This document shows, piece after piece, positions 34,625 through 42,377 of a stretch of DNA of 58,437 nt. Under the pieces are notes generated by a model. It was not told where the DNA came from, did not search any database, and saw only the letters and a program-made list of their open reading frames with translations. Within the stretch, counting starts at the first letter, position 1. The number at the start of each line of letters is the position of its first letter. Location of the stretch: positions 1-58,437 of the forward strand of contig JAIPJC010000005.1 of NCBI GenBank assembly GCA_021734345.1, given 5' to 3'. The position numbers were made by a program, and so were the translations under genes. Origin of the DNA: Kiritimatiellales bacterium (GTDB lineage: Bacteria > Verrucomicrobiota > Kiritimatiellia > Kiritimatiellales > Pontiellaceae).

Positions 34625-35455
34625 CTATTGGGCCTGCAACTGCCGAATCACCTCGTAGAGCCCATGGGGATCCATGTTGTTGTTTTCGGCGATCTCTTTG
34701 ATGGAGGTCTCTGCGGCGGCCTCGATTCCGAGTCCTTTAAGGCCGTCGATGATGGACGGGACATCCAGACCGTACTCCGCGCAGACGCCCGCGAGCGCCT
34801 TGCGGCCAAAGCCCATCCCAGGACTTTCCGGCATGGATTTCACTTCCCCTTCCTTGGGCGGTTCGGGCTGGAAGATGCTGTAGACCTGTTGCGGGGTCAT
34901 GCCGTTTGCCGTGGCGATTTCGGCCAGTGTAGCTTCGGGACTGACCGACTTCAGTTTTGCTTTTTCCAGCTTGTCCAGCGCGTCGTCCAGGTCTATGCCG
35001 GTGCGTTTGCAGAAGGATTGAAGCGGGGAGGTTTCGGCGTGTCCGTAGGGCGGCTCGCCATACTTGTTGGAAGCCTTCTCCTTGAGTGATTCCCCGAAGG
35101 TCTGGATTGCATTGACCGGCGGCAGGCTGAACAGGGTCATGACGGTGATGAAAAGCGTGATGGCCAGAGAAATATTGAAATCGACCGTGAACATCTTGAA
35201 TTCCTTCGCCTTGTTCTTGAGGTAGGCCATGATCGGCTTCCAGTTCAGCACGGTATGGATGATGCCCGCGATGATGAAAAGGAATCCGAGATTGGTGTGC
35301 AGCGCGCCCCATTCCTCCTTGCCGAGTCCCCAGCAGTCCCAGTTGGCCCAGAAGGCCACCTTGCCCTGCGGGGTAATGTAGAGAATGATGCTGGTTATGG
35401 TCAGCAGGACGAACGACAGCAGGCTGGTGAGCGACGTAACTTTTCTAAGCGACAT
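34625..35455 (-). CDS. DUF4405 membrane protein with duplicated C-terminal domain
   Basis: The 276-aa protein has three hydrophobic segments (about residues 8-28, 52-70 and 92-112). The second, HTNLGFLFIIAGIIHTVLNW, carries two His and is the DUF4405 core, resembling the b-type haem-binding helices of small cytochromes. The soluble C-terminal half consists of two similar 50-residue units, one starting LQSFCKRTGIDLDDALDKL and ending TPQQVYSIFQ, the other LAGVCAEYGLDVPSIIDGL ending DPHGLYEVIRQ. With the ferredoxin downstream it may pass electrons across the membrane; that is an inference. Confidence 0.85.
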   Translation of the reverse strand: MSLRKVTSLTSLLSFVLLTITSIILYITPQGKVAFWANWDCWGLGKEEWGALHTNLGFLFIIAGIIHTVLNWKPIMAYLKNKAKEFKMFTVDFNISLAITLFITVMTLFSLPPVNAIQTFGESLKEKASNKYGEPPYGHAETSPLQSFCKRTGIDLDDALDKLEKAKLKSVSPEATLAEIATANGMTPQQVYSIFQPEPPKEGEVKSMPESPGMGFGRKALAGVCAEYGLDVPSIIDGLKGLGIEAAAETSIKEIAENNNMDPHGLYEVIRQLQAQ

Positions 35456-35479
35456 ATATTGCCTTTCCCTTCAATGATG

Positions 35480-35505
35480 AAAAATCACCGGTGCCCGCCC
35501 GGTGA
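35480..35505 (-). terminator. Probable intrinsic terminator after the lipoprotein gene
   Basis: TCACCGG and CCGGTGA arms (35485-35505) with a seven-base loop are followed on the minus strand by five T residues. It sits about 100 bases past the lipoprotein stop and 25 bases before the DUF4405 start, separating the two units. Confidence 0.65.
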
Positions 35506-35601
35506 CGATCCGTGTTTGCAATTAGAACACGGGCCGGGCTCCGTTCGTCACATTTTTTGAGCGGATCAGTCGTTTTTTGCACTGATGCGGGCGATGTCTG
35601 G

Positions 35602-36825
35602 TCAGAATTTCCCGTTGCCCTGCAGTACGGCAATTTCCTTGAGGACATCCGCCGTTGGGTCAATGGAGCGAATCTGCTGTATGACGCCCGGAATCTGGTT
35701 GCTCTGCCCGGATTCAAGGAGTTGCCGGGCCTGGTCGGCCAGTTCCTGAAGTTGTTTTTCCTTACGCTCGGCCTCTGTCACTGGTTTTGCGGCAGGTTTG
35801 GCTACTGCCTGTGCTACAGGCTTCGCAGGTGTAGGGGCGACCGTAGGAGTGGATGTCGGTGCAGCCGCAGGTTTTGGTGCTGGTGTTGGTGTTGGTGCCG
35901 CTTTTGCCGCGGGGGCCGGAGCGGTCGCGGGGGTGGGTTTCGGCGTAGTCTGGGCCGCGGGCTTCGGAGTGGGGGCAGGAGCTGGTTTGGCCGCCGGGGC
36001 GGGCGCCGCTTTTGCCGCAGGTGCTACCGGGGCGGGTGTTGGTGCCGCTTTGGCCACCGGCTTTTCGACCGGCACGGCGTAGAACGCCGGCATTTCCAGC
36101 GGGATTGTTGCTTCGATGCTGCGCTGGATATCGTCGGTTCCGGCAAACAGCCATATCTTTTCAATGTAGTGGGCCACGGCGCCGCAGCGCCGGGATTCGA
36201 AAAGAATGTTGCCGGTGCTGTTGTCTACCGCGTAGTAGGTGAACTCGCACGAGGCGTTCAGAAAGTCCGTATGGTTGAAAAACCGGTCTTTGCGGCTGAG
36301 GTTCGTTCCGAGTATGTCCAGCAACACATACAGGGTTACCTCTTCGCCCTTTGGCGCAATGATCACCCCGGCGTGCCGTAGTGTCATTTCCATGCAGGAA
36401 ATAAAGTAGGCGGCATCGCGGTCGGTGTTGGCGGTTCCACTGTAGAAGGTCATGTCCGGGCGGTAGCGGAAATTTGTCCCGAAGGTCGCGGCTCGCCGAG
36501 TCTCGGCTGTTCGCGAGTTGAAGGCGCCGCTATAATCATCCGACGAATCCTGATAGCTAGCTGAAAGCCCGATATCCTGCAGACCGCCAAAGTTGGCGTT
36601 CCCGCTGCCGTAGGTGGTCGTGAATTCACTCACAATCCGGACGGTTTTACCCTTCAGCTCATGTACGTCCATTTGCTCAAGGGACTTGTAGGTGGACGCC
36701 GCGACCAGCCGTTGCTCTTCGTCGAAACGTTTGCCGCCGCCGTGGCTGGGCATCCCGCGGAAGGACGCGCACCCGCTTACCATGAACAACATACCGGAAA
36801 CCAAGAAAACATGCTTAATCGACAT
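35602..36825 (-). CDS. Lipoprotein with Ala/Pro-rich linker
   Basis: The 407-aa protein starts at ATG 36825 with GGGAG upstream. The signal peptide ends in the lipobox VSGC (Cys22 in FMVSGCASF), so it should be lipidated. Residues 30-255 form a globular domain with SLEQMDVHELKGKTVRIVSE and LYVLLDILGTNLSRKDRF. Then about 100 residues are almost only Ala, Pro, Thr, Val and Lys, a flexible spacer. A short helical C-terminus (KQLQELADQARQLLESGQ) ends the protein. I do not recognise the globular domain; repeated pattern and size suggest an envelope-spanning or peptidoglycan-reaching lipoprotein. Confidence 0.85.
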   Translation of the reverse strand: MSIKHVFLVSGMLFMVSGCASFRGMPSHGGGKRFDEEQRLVAASTYKSLEQMDVHELKGKTVRIVSEFTTTYGSGNANFGGLQDIGLSASYQDSSDDYSGAFNSRTAETRRAATFGTNFRYRPDMTFYSGTANTDRDAAYFISCMEMTLRHAGVIIAPKGEEVTLYVLLDILGTNLSRKDRFFNHTDFLNASCEFTYYAVDNSTGNILFESRRCGAVAHYIEKIWLFAGTDDIQRSIEATIPLEMPAFYAVPVEKPVAKAAPTPAPVAPAAKAAPAPAAKPAPAPTPKPAAQTTPKPTPATAPAPAAKAAPTPTPAPKPAAAPTSTPTVAPTPAKPVAQAVAKPAAKPVTEAERKEKQLQELADQARQLLESGQSNQIPGVIQQIRSIDPTADVLKEIAVLQGNGKF

Positions 36826-36969
36826 TAATAATCTCCCTCGTGAAAAAAGCCGTACCTTTCCTTTGTTCAATGTGAACGTAAAGGAAAATTGCGGGGTTTG
36901 TTTTGGCCCCAATCCGCTATTGCGACCCGGGAAATGGAGCCATTGCTGATCAGACGGGCGTCGTTCCGC

Positions 36970-38613
36970 CTACTGGACACTCATCGTCCACGTCTTGTAT
37001 CCACCGCTGAGATTGCGGCACCGGAATCCATTCTGTGACAGGATCCGGCAGGCGAGGTAGCCGCGCAGTCCTACTTGGCAGAAGACCAGCCATTCCGTCT
37101 CTTTGGAGAGCTGGCCAAGGTTGTCGCGCAGGTCGTCCACGGGAATATTAATCGCGCCGGGAATGGTTCCTAGGGAGACTTCCCGCGGCGTGCGCACGTC
37201 GAGCAGCTTTTGCCCGGCAGCGGGATGCTGTAGATCGTCCACGTGGCAGAGGGCGACGTCGCCGCGCAGGGCGTTGGACGCCACGAAGCCGGCATAGTTG
37301 ACCGGATCCTTGGCCGAGCCATAGGGCGGAGCATAGCAGAGTTCCATATCCTCCAGATCGAAGACCGTCAGCCCGGCGCGTATCGCCACGGCGATCACAT
37401 CGATGCGCTTGTCGATGCCGTCGGCGCCGACAGCCTGCGCTCCGAGGATTCTTCCCGTGTCTGGAACAAAGAGCAGCTTGAAGCTCAGTGGATGGGTGCC
37501 GGGATAGTAGGACGCGTGGCTCATGGGATGGACATAAATCTTTTCGTAGGGGAGTTCCAGGCGACGGGCGGCCTTCTCGCTCAGGCCGGTCATGCCGATG
37601 GCGAGGTCGAACACCTTGCAGATGGCGGTGCCTTGCGTCTGGTTGTAGACGGTGTCGCGGCCAAAAATATTCTCGGCCGCAATACGACCCTGGCGGTTGG
37701 CCGGACCAGCCAGCGGCACCAGCGCGGGAAGGCCGGTTACATAGTCGGCCACTTCCACGGCATCGCCGACGGCGAAGATGGCCGGATCGGAAGTGCACAT
37801 ATGCCCGTCGACCTTGATCCCGCCGGTTTTCCCCAACTCCAATCCCGCCTCGGCGGCCAGTTTGGTTTCCGGTTTTACGCCAATGGCAAGGATTGCCACA
37901 TCGACCAGCAGCGGTTTTCCGTCGCTGAGTTCGATCTCCAGTTGTCCGTCCACTTCGGCAAACGCCGTGACGGAGGTTTTAAGGCGGAGGTCGATGCCAT
38001 GCTTGATCAATTCCTGATGAAGGGGGGTGACCATTTCGGGATCGGCCGGAGCCATAACCTGCGGTGCCAATTCGATCAGGCAAACCTGCATTCCGCGCTC
38101 GACCAAGGCCTCGGCCATTTCAAGCCCGATATAGCCGCCGCCAATGATTGCGGTGGTTTTTGTGCCATCCAATCGCTGGATGATCGTGTCCATGTCCTGC
38201 AAGTTGCGAAGGGTCAGCACCTTCGGGCTTTCAATGCCAGGAATCGGCGGGCGCAGCGGCTCTGCACCGGGGCTGAGCACGACGGCATCGTAGGTCTCGC
38301 GGTATTCCTTGCCGTTCGCCAAATTCCGGGCCACCACTTCCTTTTTTTCGCGGTCGATGGCGATGATTTCGGTTTGGGTGCGGATATCGATCTTGAAGCG
38401 GCGGCGCATCATCTCCGGCGACGTGACCAGCAGTTTTTCGCGTTCGCCGATGACTCCGCCGATGTGGTAGGGCAGGCCGCAGTTGGCGAACGAAATATCA
38501 GGTCCACGCTCGAAGAGGATGATCTCCGCGGTTTCGTCGAGCCGCCGCGCCCGCGCCGCCGCGCTTGCGCCACCCGCGACGCCTCCAATGATGAGTAGCT
38601 TTTCAACCTTCAT
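36970..38613 (-). CDS. CoA-disulfide reductase-like flavoenzyme fused to rhodanese
   Basis: The 547-aa protein is a FAD and NAD(P)H-dependent disulfide oxidoreductase. It opens with IIGGVAGGASAAARARRL (FAD dinucleotide fold). The catalytic single Cys45 is in SFANCGLPYH, as in CoA disulfide and CoA-persulfide reductases. The NAD fold is TAIIGGGYIGLEMAEAL, and the second FAD motif is PAIFAVGDAVEV. The C-terminal 90 residues are a rhodanese domain with the active Cys near 512 in VFCQVGLRGY. Fusions of this type (CoADR-RHD) act on persulfides, polysulfide or elemental sulfur. It lies 70 bases downstream of an ArsR regulator on the same strand. Confidence 0.93.
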   Translation of the reverse strand: MKVEKLLIIGGVAGGASAAARARRLDETAEIILFERGPDISFANCGLPYHIGGVIGEREKLLVTSPEMMRRRFKIDIRTQTEIIAIDREKKEVVARNLANGKEYRETYDAVVLSPGAEPLRPPIPGIESPKVLTLRNLQDMDTIIQRLDGTKTTAIIGGGYIGLEMAEALVERGMQVCLIELAPQVMAPADPEMVTPLHQELIKHGIDLRLKTSVTAFAEVDGQLEIELSDGKPLLVDVAILAIGVKPETKLAAEAGLELGKTGGIKVDGHMCTSDPAIFAVGDAVEVADYVTGLPALVPLAGPANRQGRIAAENIFGRDTVYNQTQGTAICKVFDLAIGMTGLSEKAARRLELPYEKIYVHPMSHASYYPGTHPLSFKLLFVPDTGRILGAQAVGADGIDKRIDVIAVAIRAGLTVFDLEDMELCYAPPYGSAKDPVNYAGFVASNALRGDVALCHVDDLQHPAAGQKLLDVRTPREVSLGTIPGAINIPVDDLRDNLGQLSKETEWLVFCQVGLRGYLACRILSQNGFRCRNLSGGYKTWTMSVQ

Positions 38614-38643
38614 ACATAACCTTTCCAGTCATATTCTATTAAT

Positions 38644-38663
38644 ACATAATTATAATCTAATGT
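38644..38663. promoter_or_regulatory. Possible operator between arsR-type gene and CoADR-like gene
   Basis: An imperfect 20-bp inverted repeat with ACAT and ATGT ends lies in a very AT-rich 70-bp intergenic stretch containing TATAAT. Its location directly before the CoADR-like start fits an ArsR-family binding site, but half-site agreement is only partial. Confidence 0.3.
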
Positions 38664-38683
38664 AGTGTGCAAAAAAAAGGACG

Positions 38684-38983
38684 CTAGCCCTGAAAGTTCA
38701 AAAATTCGCGCAGATGCTTGTGCATGCAGTCGAATAGTTTAAGCAGGTCGCGGTTGTTCAGGTTGCAATACTTCTGCGTGCCCTCCTTGCGGATCTCCAC
38801 CAGCTTCTGCTGGCAAAGGATTTTCAACTGCTGCGACATCATCGACTGGCTGCATCCCAGTTCTTCATAAAGCTGGGTGATGGTTTTTTCGCCCGAGGCC
38901 AGCACCTCGATCACCCCCAGTCGCACAGGGTGGGCCATGGCCTTCAAGACATTCGTTGCCACTTCGCGTTCGTCGCTGTTCAT
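38684..38983 (-). CDS. ArsR-family transcriptional regulator
   Basis: The 99-aa winged-helix repressor has KAMAHPVRLGVIEVLASGEK, the recognition helix region GCSQSMMSQQLKIL and wing region VEIRKEGTQKYCNL. I chose ATG 38983 because GGAGG lies just upstream; an ATG at 39010 is also in frame. It has four Cys residues (GCSQ, LCQQ, YCNL, DCMH), so control by metal, redox or sulfane sulfur is conceivable. It directly precedes the CoADR-rhodanese gene, its likely target, and follows the pseudouridine synthase gene. Confidence 0.93.
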   Translation of the reverse strand: MNSDEREVATNVLKAMAHPVRLGVIEVLASGEKTITQLYEELGCSQSMMSQQLKILCQQKLVEIRKEGTQKYCNLNNRDLLKLFDCMHKHLREFLNFQG

Positions 38984-39008
38984 ATCGCCTCCATGCGAAA
39001 TTAAAATC

Positions 39009-39036
39009 ATGGTATTTCCGTGTACAGTCTAGTCAA
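39009..39036 (-). promoter_or_regulatory. Possible promoter of the ArsR-family gene
   Basis: On the minus strand TTGACT (39036-39031) and TACCAT (39014-39009) are 16 bases apart, a fair sigma-70 match, 26 bases before the chosen ATG 38983. The first box touches the end of the upstream gene. Confidence 0.35.
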
Positions 39037-39974
39037 ATCCGCATGATTTTATCGGCGGATGGGTTGAACTTTTCCCAGCGGGTTTCTTCGCGCTCCAGCA
39101 AAGAGCGGAACTTGGTCGGGGGATCGATGGAGATGTTCATTATCCTCCCGTCGGTCGGATGCGGGAAACGCAGGGACATCGCCGCCAGAAATAGCCCTTT
39201 GCCCTTCAACACTCGGCCCGCCGACCCATATTTCTGGTCGCCAACGACCGGGTGCCCGATCATCGCCATGTGGATGCGCAGCTGGTGCGTTCTTCCCGTG
39301 ACGGGAAACAAATCCACCAACGTAAGCCGCCCGCTGCGCAGCGAGGGTATCGACCGGACGGGTTCGTACCGGCTCTGCGCCGACTGTCCATCGACCGGTT
39401 CGTCCACCTGGCCCGGCGAATGAAGTTCGCCCATCACCACTGCGCAATAGCGTTTATGGATGGCCCGCGCCTCGAACTGCTGGCCCAAGAATACCTGTGC
39501 GCCCGCGGTTTTGGCAACCAGCAGCAGGCCGCTGGTGGAATAGTCGAGCCGATGCACCGGTCGCGGCCAGTCCAGCGCATCGGGTAGCAGGGAGGGCGCA
39601 AGGCTGCCGGCCAACGCATTTTCGACCGTCTTGAATTTATTCCCGCTCACCTCGATGCCTGCCGGCTTGTTGATCACCGCCAGATATTCGTCTTCGAAAA
39701 CCACCTCGAGCGGCAAACGATATACCTTTGGAACCTGTTGTTGCAGCTCCACCCGTTCCATCGCCTGACCCGTCTGCACCCAGTCGCCGCTTCCCGCTGG
39801 CGCGCCATCGATGAAAAACCCGCCCCGTTTGATCGTCTTGGCCATGGCCTTGCGCGAAGGGATCGTCGGGAACGCCGTGCGGGCATAGTCGGAAAACCTG
39901 ATCCCGCTTATGCCTTCAGGAACGGTATGGGTTTCCTTGATGGCCGGGACGATTGAAAGCGCGTCCGGGTTCAA
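39033..39974 (-). CDS. RluA-family pseudouridine synthase
   Basis: The 313-aa enzyme has an N-terminal S4-like RNA-binding stretch (SRKAMAKTIKRGGFFIDG, about residues 40-80) and a catalytic domain with RPVHRLDYSTSGLLLVAKT, in which the Asp of HRLD is catalytic. VTGRTHQLRIHMAMIGHPVV is the second family signature. It converts uridines in rRNA or tRNA to pseudouridine; the exact target site is not clear. The first possible start is TTG 39974, overlapping the preceding stop as TTGA. It sits in a minus-strand run with the CoA-binding protein upstream and the ArsR gene downstream. Confidence 0.93.
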   Translation of the reverse strand: MNPDALSIVPAIKETHTVPEGISGIRFSDYARTAFPTIPSRKAMAKTIKRGGFFIDGAPAGSGDWVQTGQAMERVELQQQVPKVYRLPLEVVFEDEYLAVINKPAGIEVSGNKFKTVENALAGSLAPSLLPDALDWPRPVHRLDYSTSGLLLVAKTAGAQVFLGQQFEARAIHKRYCAVVMGELHSPGQVDEPVDGQSAQSRYEPVRSIPSLRSGRLTLVDLFPVTGRTHQLRIHMAMIGHPVVGDQKYGSAGRVLKGKGLFLAAMSLRFPHPTDGRIMNISIDPPTKFRSLLEREETRWEKFNPSADKIMRI

Positions 39975-40345
39975 AATTGGCCCGTATTCAGCAAGACCAG
40001 CGTACAGGCTTCTTCGGAGGGAATGCCTTGATCGTTGAGTGCGCTTTTCAACGATGGATTTTCGGTGCCGGGATTGAAGATCACCCGCGCTGGATTCAGG
40101 GCGATGATGGCGTCGGCTAGTGGCGTCGAAAGCGCGGCGGAAACATACACGGTGAGCGTATCCACGTGTTTATCGATATCCGCCAGCGAAGCCACAACGG
40201 GCAGACCCTCGATTTCGGGAATGGCCGGGTGAACCGGAATCACCTCGTGCCCATGTTCCAGCAGCAGCTTGATCGCCTTGTTGGAATAGCGCTCCGGCTT
40301 CGGGCTTGCGCCCAGAACCGCCACGGTTTGTTTTGATCCAGCCAT
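39971..40345 (-). CDS. CoA-binding domain protein (Rossmann fold)
   Basis: The 124-aa single-domain protein starts at ATG 40345 with a strong AGGAGG site upstream. It begins TVAVLGASPKPERYSNKA, the nucleotide-binding loop of the CoA_binding family (as in succinyl-CoA ligase domains), then GHEVIPVHPAIPEIEGLPV. The end LNPARVIFNPGTENPSL holds the other conserved strand. Such stand-alone proteins bind CoA, but their role is unknown. It overlaps the pseudouridine synthase gene by four bases. Confidence 0.93.
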   Translation of the reverse strand: MAGSKQTVAVLGASPKPERYSNKAIKLLLEHGHEVIPVHPAIPEIEGLPVVASLADIDKHVDTLTVYVSAALSTPLADAIIALNPARVIFNPGTENPSLKSALNDQGIPSEEACTLVLLNTGQF

Positions 40346-40634
40346 CGTGAAACCTCCTGTACCTCTACTACTTGTCCCACCATGGCAAACGTATCGTGAC
40401 CACGCCACCCTTATCTTGTTGTTGCCGAGTGCCGTCGGAAATGGAACTCATTGGAGGAATGCATTAAAATATACCGTGGATGCCTCCCGCGAAGAAAAAT
40501 ATGTTTCCGAATTAAGGCAATCAAAATCGACGATAGTGATATTTTTTTGGAGATTGATTTGGGTCAGTCACTGAATGTAGGAGTTAACGGGTCTATGATT
40601 CTCGATACCGTGGCGCCTTAACAGTCACCAGTCT
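40346..40634. other. Intergenic region without recognised features
   Basis: This 289-bp stretch separates the divergent CoA-binding gene and the beta-helix protein gene. It presumably holds both promoters and is AT-richer than its surroundings. I see no clear terminator, RNA gene or repeat in it. Confidence 0.5.
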
Positions 40635-42236
40635 ATGAAAACAACAATCGCTTCGATCCGATATGTCCCATTGCTAACTATTGCCGTTCTTACGGCGTTA
40701 TGCGGTCAGCCAATAGTCAGTCGCGCTGCGCGCGGAAACACGTCAAGCCCGTCGATTACATCCGACCTGTATGGCGGCAATGTGCAAATGGCTGTTCAAT
40801 CTGCGGTCACTTCCGGCGTGCCGCTGACTCTGCGGCCGGGCGAGGTGGCGCAAGTCACCGTGACTGGAATGTTCACCAGCCTCGCTTCGGCCATGGACTC
40901 CATGGCGGGATGGATTATTCCGGACAACGCCTCCGTCACCATTCACTTGGGATCGGGAACTGTAGTTTCAACTCAAAGCATAAATCTGCGACACACCTTT
41001 GGTGCCAACATTCGCATTCGCGGCGCCTCTCCTGCCGTGACTACGGCCTCGCTGGCGGAGGCGCCCGTAAGGCAGGCCGACGGCGGCTGGGCGGTGAAGC
41101 TGACTCTGGCCAAGGCGGCGGGGATCGGCGCGGCCGACTACATGATCGTGCGTGATCCCGTGGGCAACGATCTTTCATCGCTCTACGCGGGGGTATGGAA
41201 GATTTTGGACATCACCGGGAATATCGCCACACTCCGCAGCACGGTCGCCAGCGCCCGGCTGGCGCAAGCCTCAATGACCAATGCCAACGTGACCGTTTTA
41301 AAAACCGTCCTGTCTTTCACGGGCGCCAATGGAATCAATGTTGCGGGCAGCATCGGAGATTTGGATGCCGTCGCGGTGGTGGGCGACCAAACGGCCGGCG
41401 GCATCGGCATCATTTCGGGCCGCATGATTCAAGCTGGAACCGCGCAGGGGCGCATCCACCTCGGTTCAGCGGTGGGGGTTGTTGGATTCAACGTCGGCAT
41501 CGCCGGTCAATACGGCTCCACGGTGGACGCACCGAAAGTTGCGGTTTCCGGCTGCACCGTCTATGGCCTTCTGGCGCAGCATGGCGGCACCATTTTCGCC
41601 AATGAAGGGATTGTCAGCGGCAACACGGGCAATGGCATCGCGGCGAGCAATAATGGCGACATCAGTTTTGAAAGTGGTTTGGCGGCCGGTAACGGCTTGA
41701 ACGGCATCTACGCCTTTGCGGGCGGTTCGATTCTCGCCAAGAACGGGCGCGCACTTGCCAACGCCGGCAACGGCATACAATCGAGTTATGGCGGGGCAAT
41801 CCGCCTGCACGGCACGGCCAAGGTCAGTTCGTCCAATTATAATGGCGGCGCGGGTTTTGCGGTTCATCAAGGCAATCTGTATTCCGAGGACACGGTGGCC
41901 TATTCCAACGATGGCGATGGCTATTTCAGCGATGGCGGTGCGATCACGGCCAATCGCGCGCGCGCGTCTGCGAATCGCGGCGATGGTTTTGAGGCCATTG
42001 ACCACGGCAGTATTGAAGCGCAAAAGAGCCGAGCCGATGGCAACCGCCGCTCCTTTTCGGCTTCCGGATTGAGCTTCATCGACGCCAGTGGATCCTCCGC
42101 ACAGTCGTTTTTCGCCGAAACTAAAGCGTTGATCTATGCCACAGACGCCGTCAGCGCGACGGCCGACACGGAATTGGTCGCCACACCTGGCTTTACATTG
42201 GATGCCAGCGGCCGCCGATTGGTGCTCGGAAACTAA
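40635..42236 (+). CDS. Secreted right-handed beta-helix repeat protein
   Basis: The 533-aa protein has a signal peptide (LLTIAVLTALCGQPIVSRA). From about residue 230 it shows repeating 20-25 residue turns rich in Gly, Asn and small residues (GCTVYGLLAQHGGTIFANEG, GNTGNGIAASNNGDISFESG, GNGLNGIYAFAGGSILAKNG), the signature of a parallel beta-helix. Such helices occur in polysaccharide lyases, epimerases and adhesins. No catalytic motif is obvious, so a structural or carbohydrate-contacting role is equally possible. It stands alone on the plus strand. Confidence 0.82.
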   Translation: MKTTIASIRYVPLLTIAVLTALCGQPIVSRAARGNTSSPSITSDLYGGNVQMAVQSAVTSGVPLTLRPGEVAQVTVTGMFTSLASAMDSMAGWIIPDNASVTIHLGSGTVVSTQSINLRHTFGANIRIRGASPAVTTASLAEAPVRQADGGWAVKLTLAKAAGIGAADYMIVRDPVGNDLSSLYAGVWKILDITGNIATLRSTVASARLAQASMTNANVTVLKTVLSFTGANGINVAGSIGDLDAVAVVGDQTAGGIGIISGRMIQAGTAQGRIHLGSAVGVVGFNVGIAGQYGSTVDAPKVAVSGCTVYGLLAQHGGTIFANEGIVSGNTGNGIAASNNGDISFESGLAAGNGLNGIYAFAGGSILAKNGRALANAGNGIQSSYGGAIRLHGTAKVSSSNYNGGAGFAVHQGNLYSEDTVAYSNDGDGYFSDGGAITANRARASANRGDGFEAIDHGSIEAQKSRADGNRRSFSASGLSFIDASGSSAQSFFAETKALIYATDAVSATADTELVATPGFTLDASGRRLVLGN

Positions 42237-42377
42237 CTGATTGGCTCAAGCGGTCGCCTCCCGCGGTACAGGAGCTGGGAATTCTTCTTCCTAAAAATAC
42301 AAATAGATAGAGCGCCGGATTAAATCAGCCACTCAGAAATATATTGCCCCGTTGGCGGGCGGCATGCATAAAGCGGC

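Noticed and set aside
35798-36082. Ala/Gly/Val-only 94-aa plus-strand open frame
   Set aside because: Complement of the Ala/Pro-rich linker of the lipoprotein; low complexity explains it.
37243-38598. 451-aa plus-strand open frame
   Set aside because: Shadow of the CoA-disulfide-reductase-like gene, whose motifs are complete on the minus strand.
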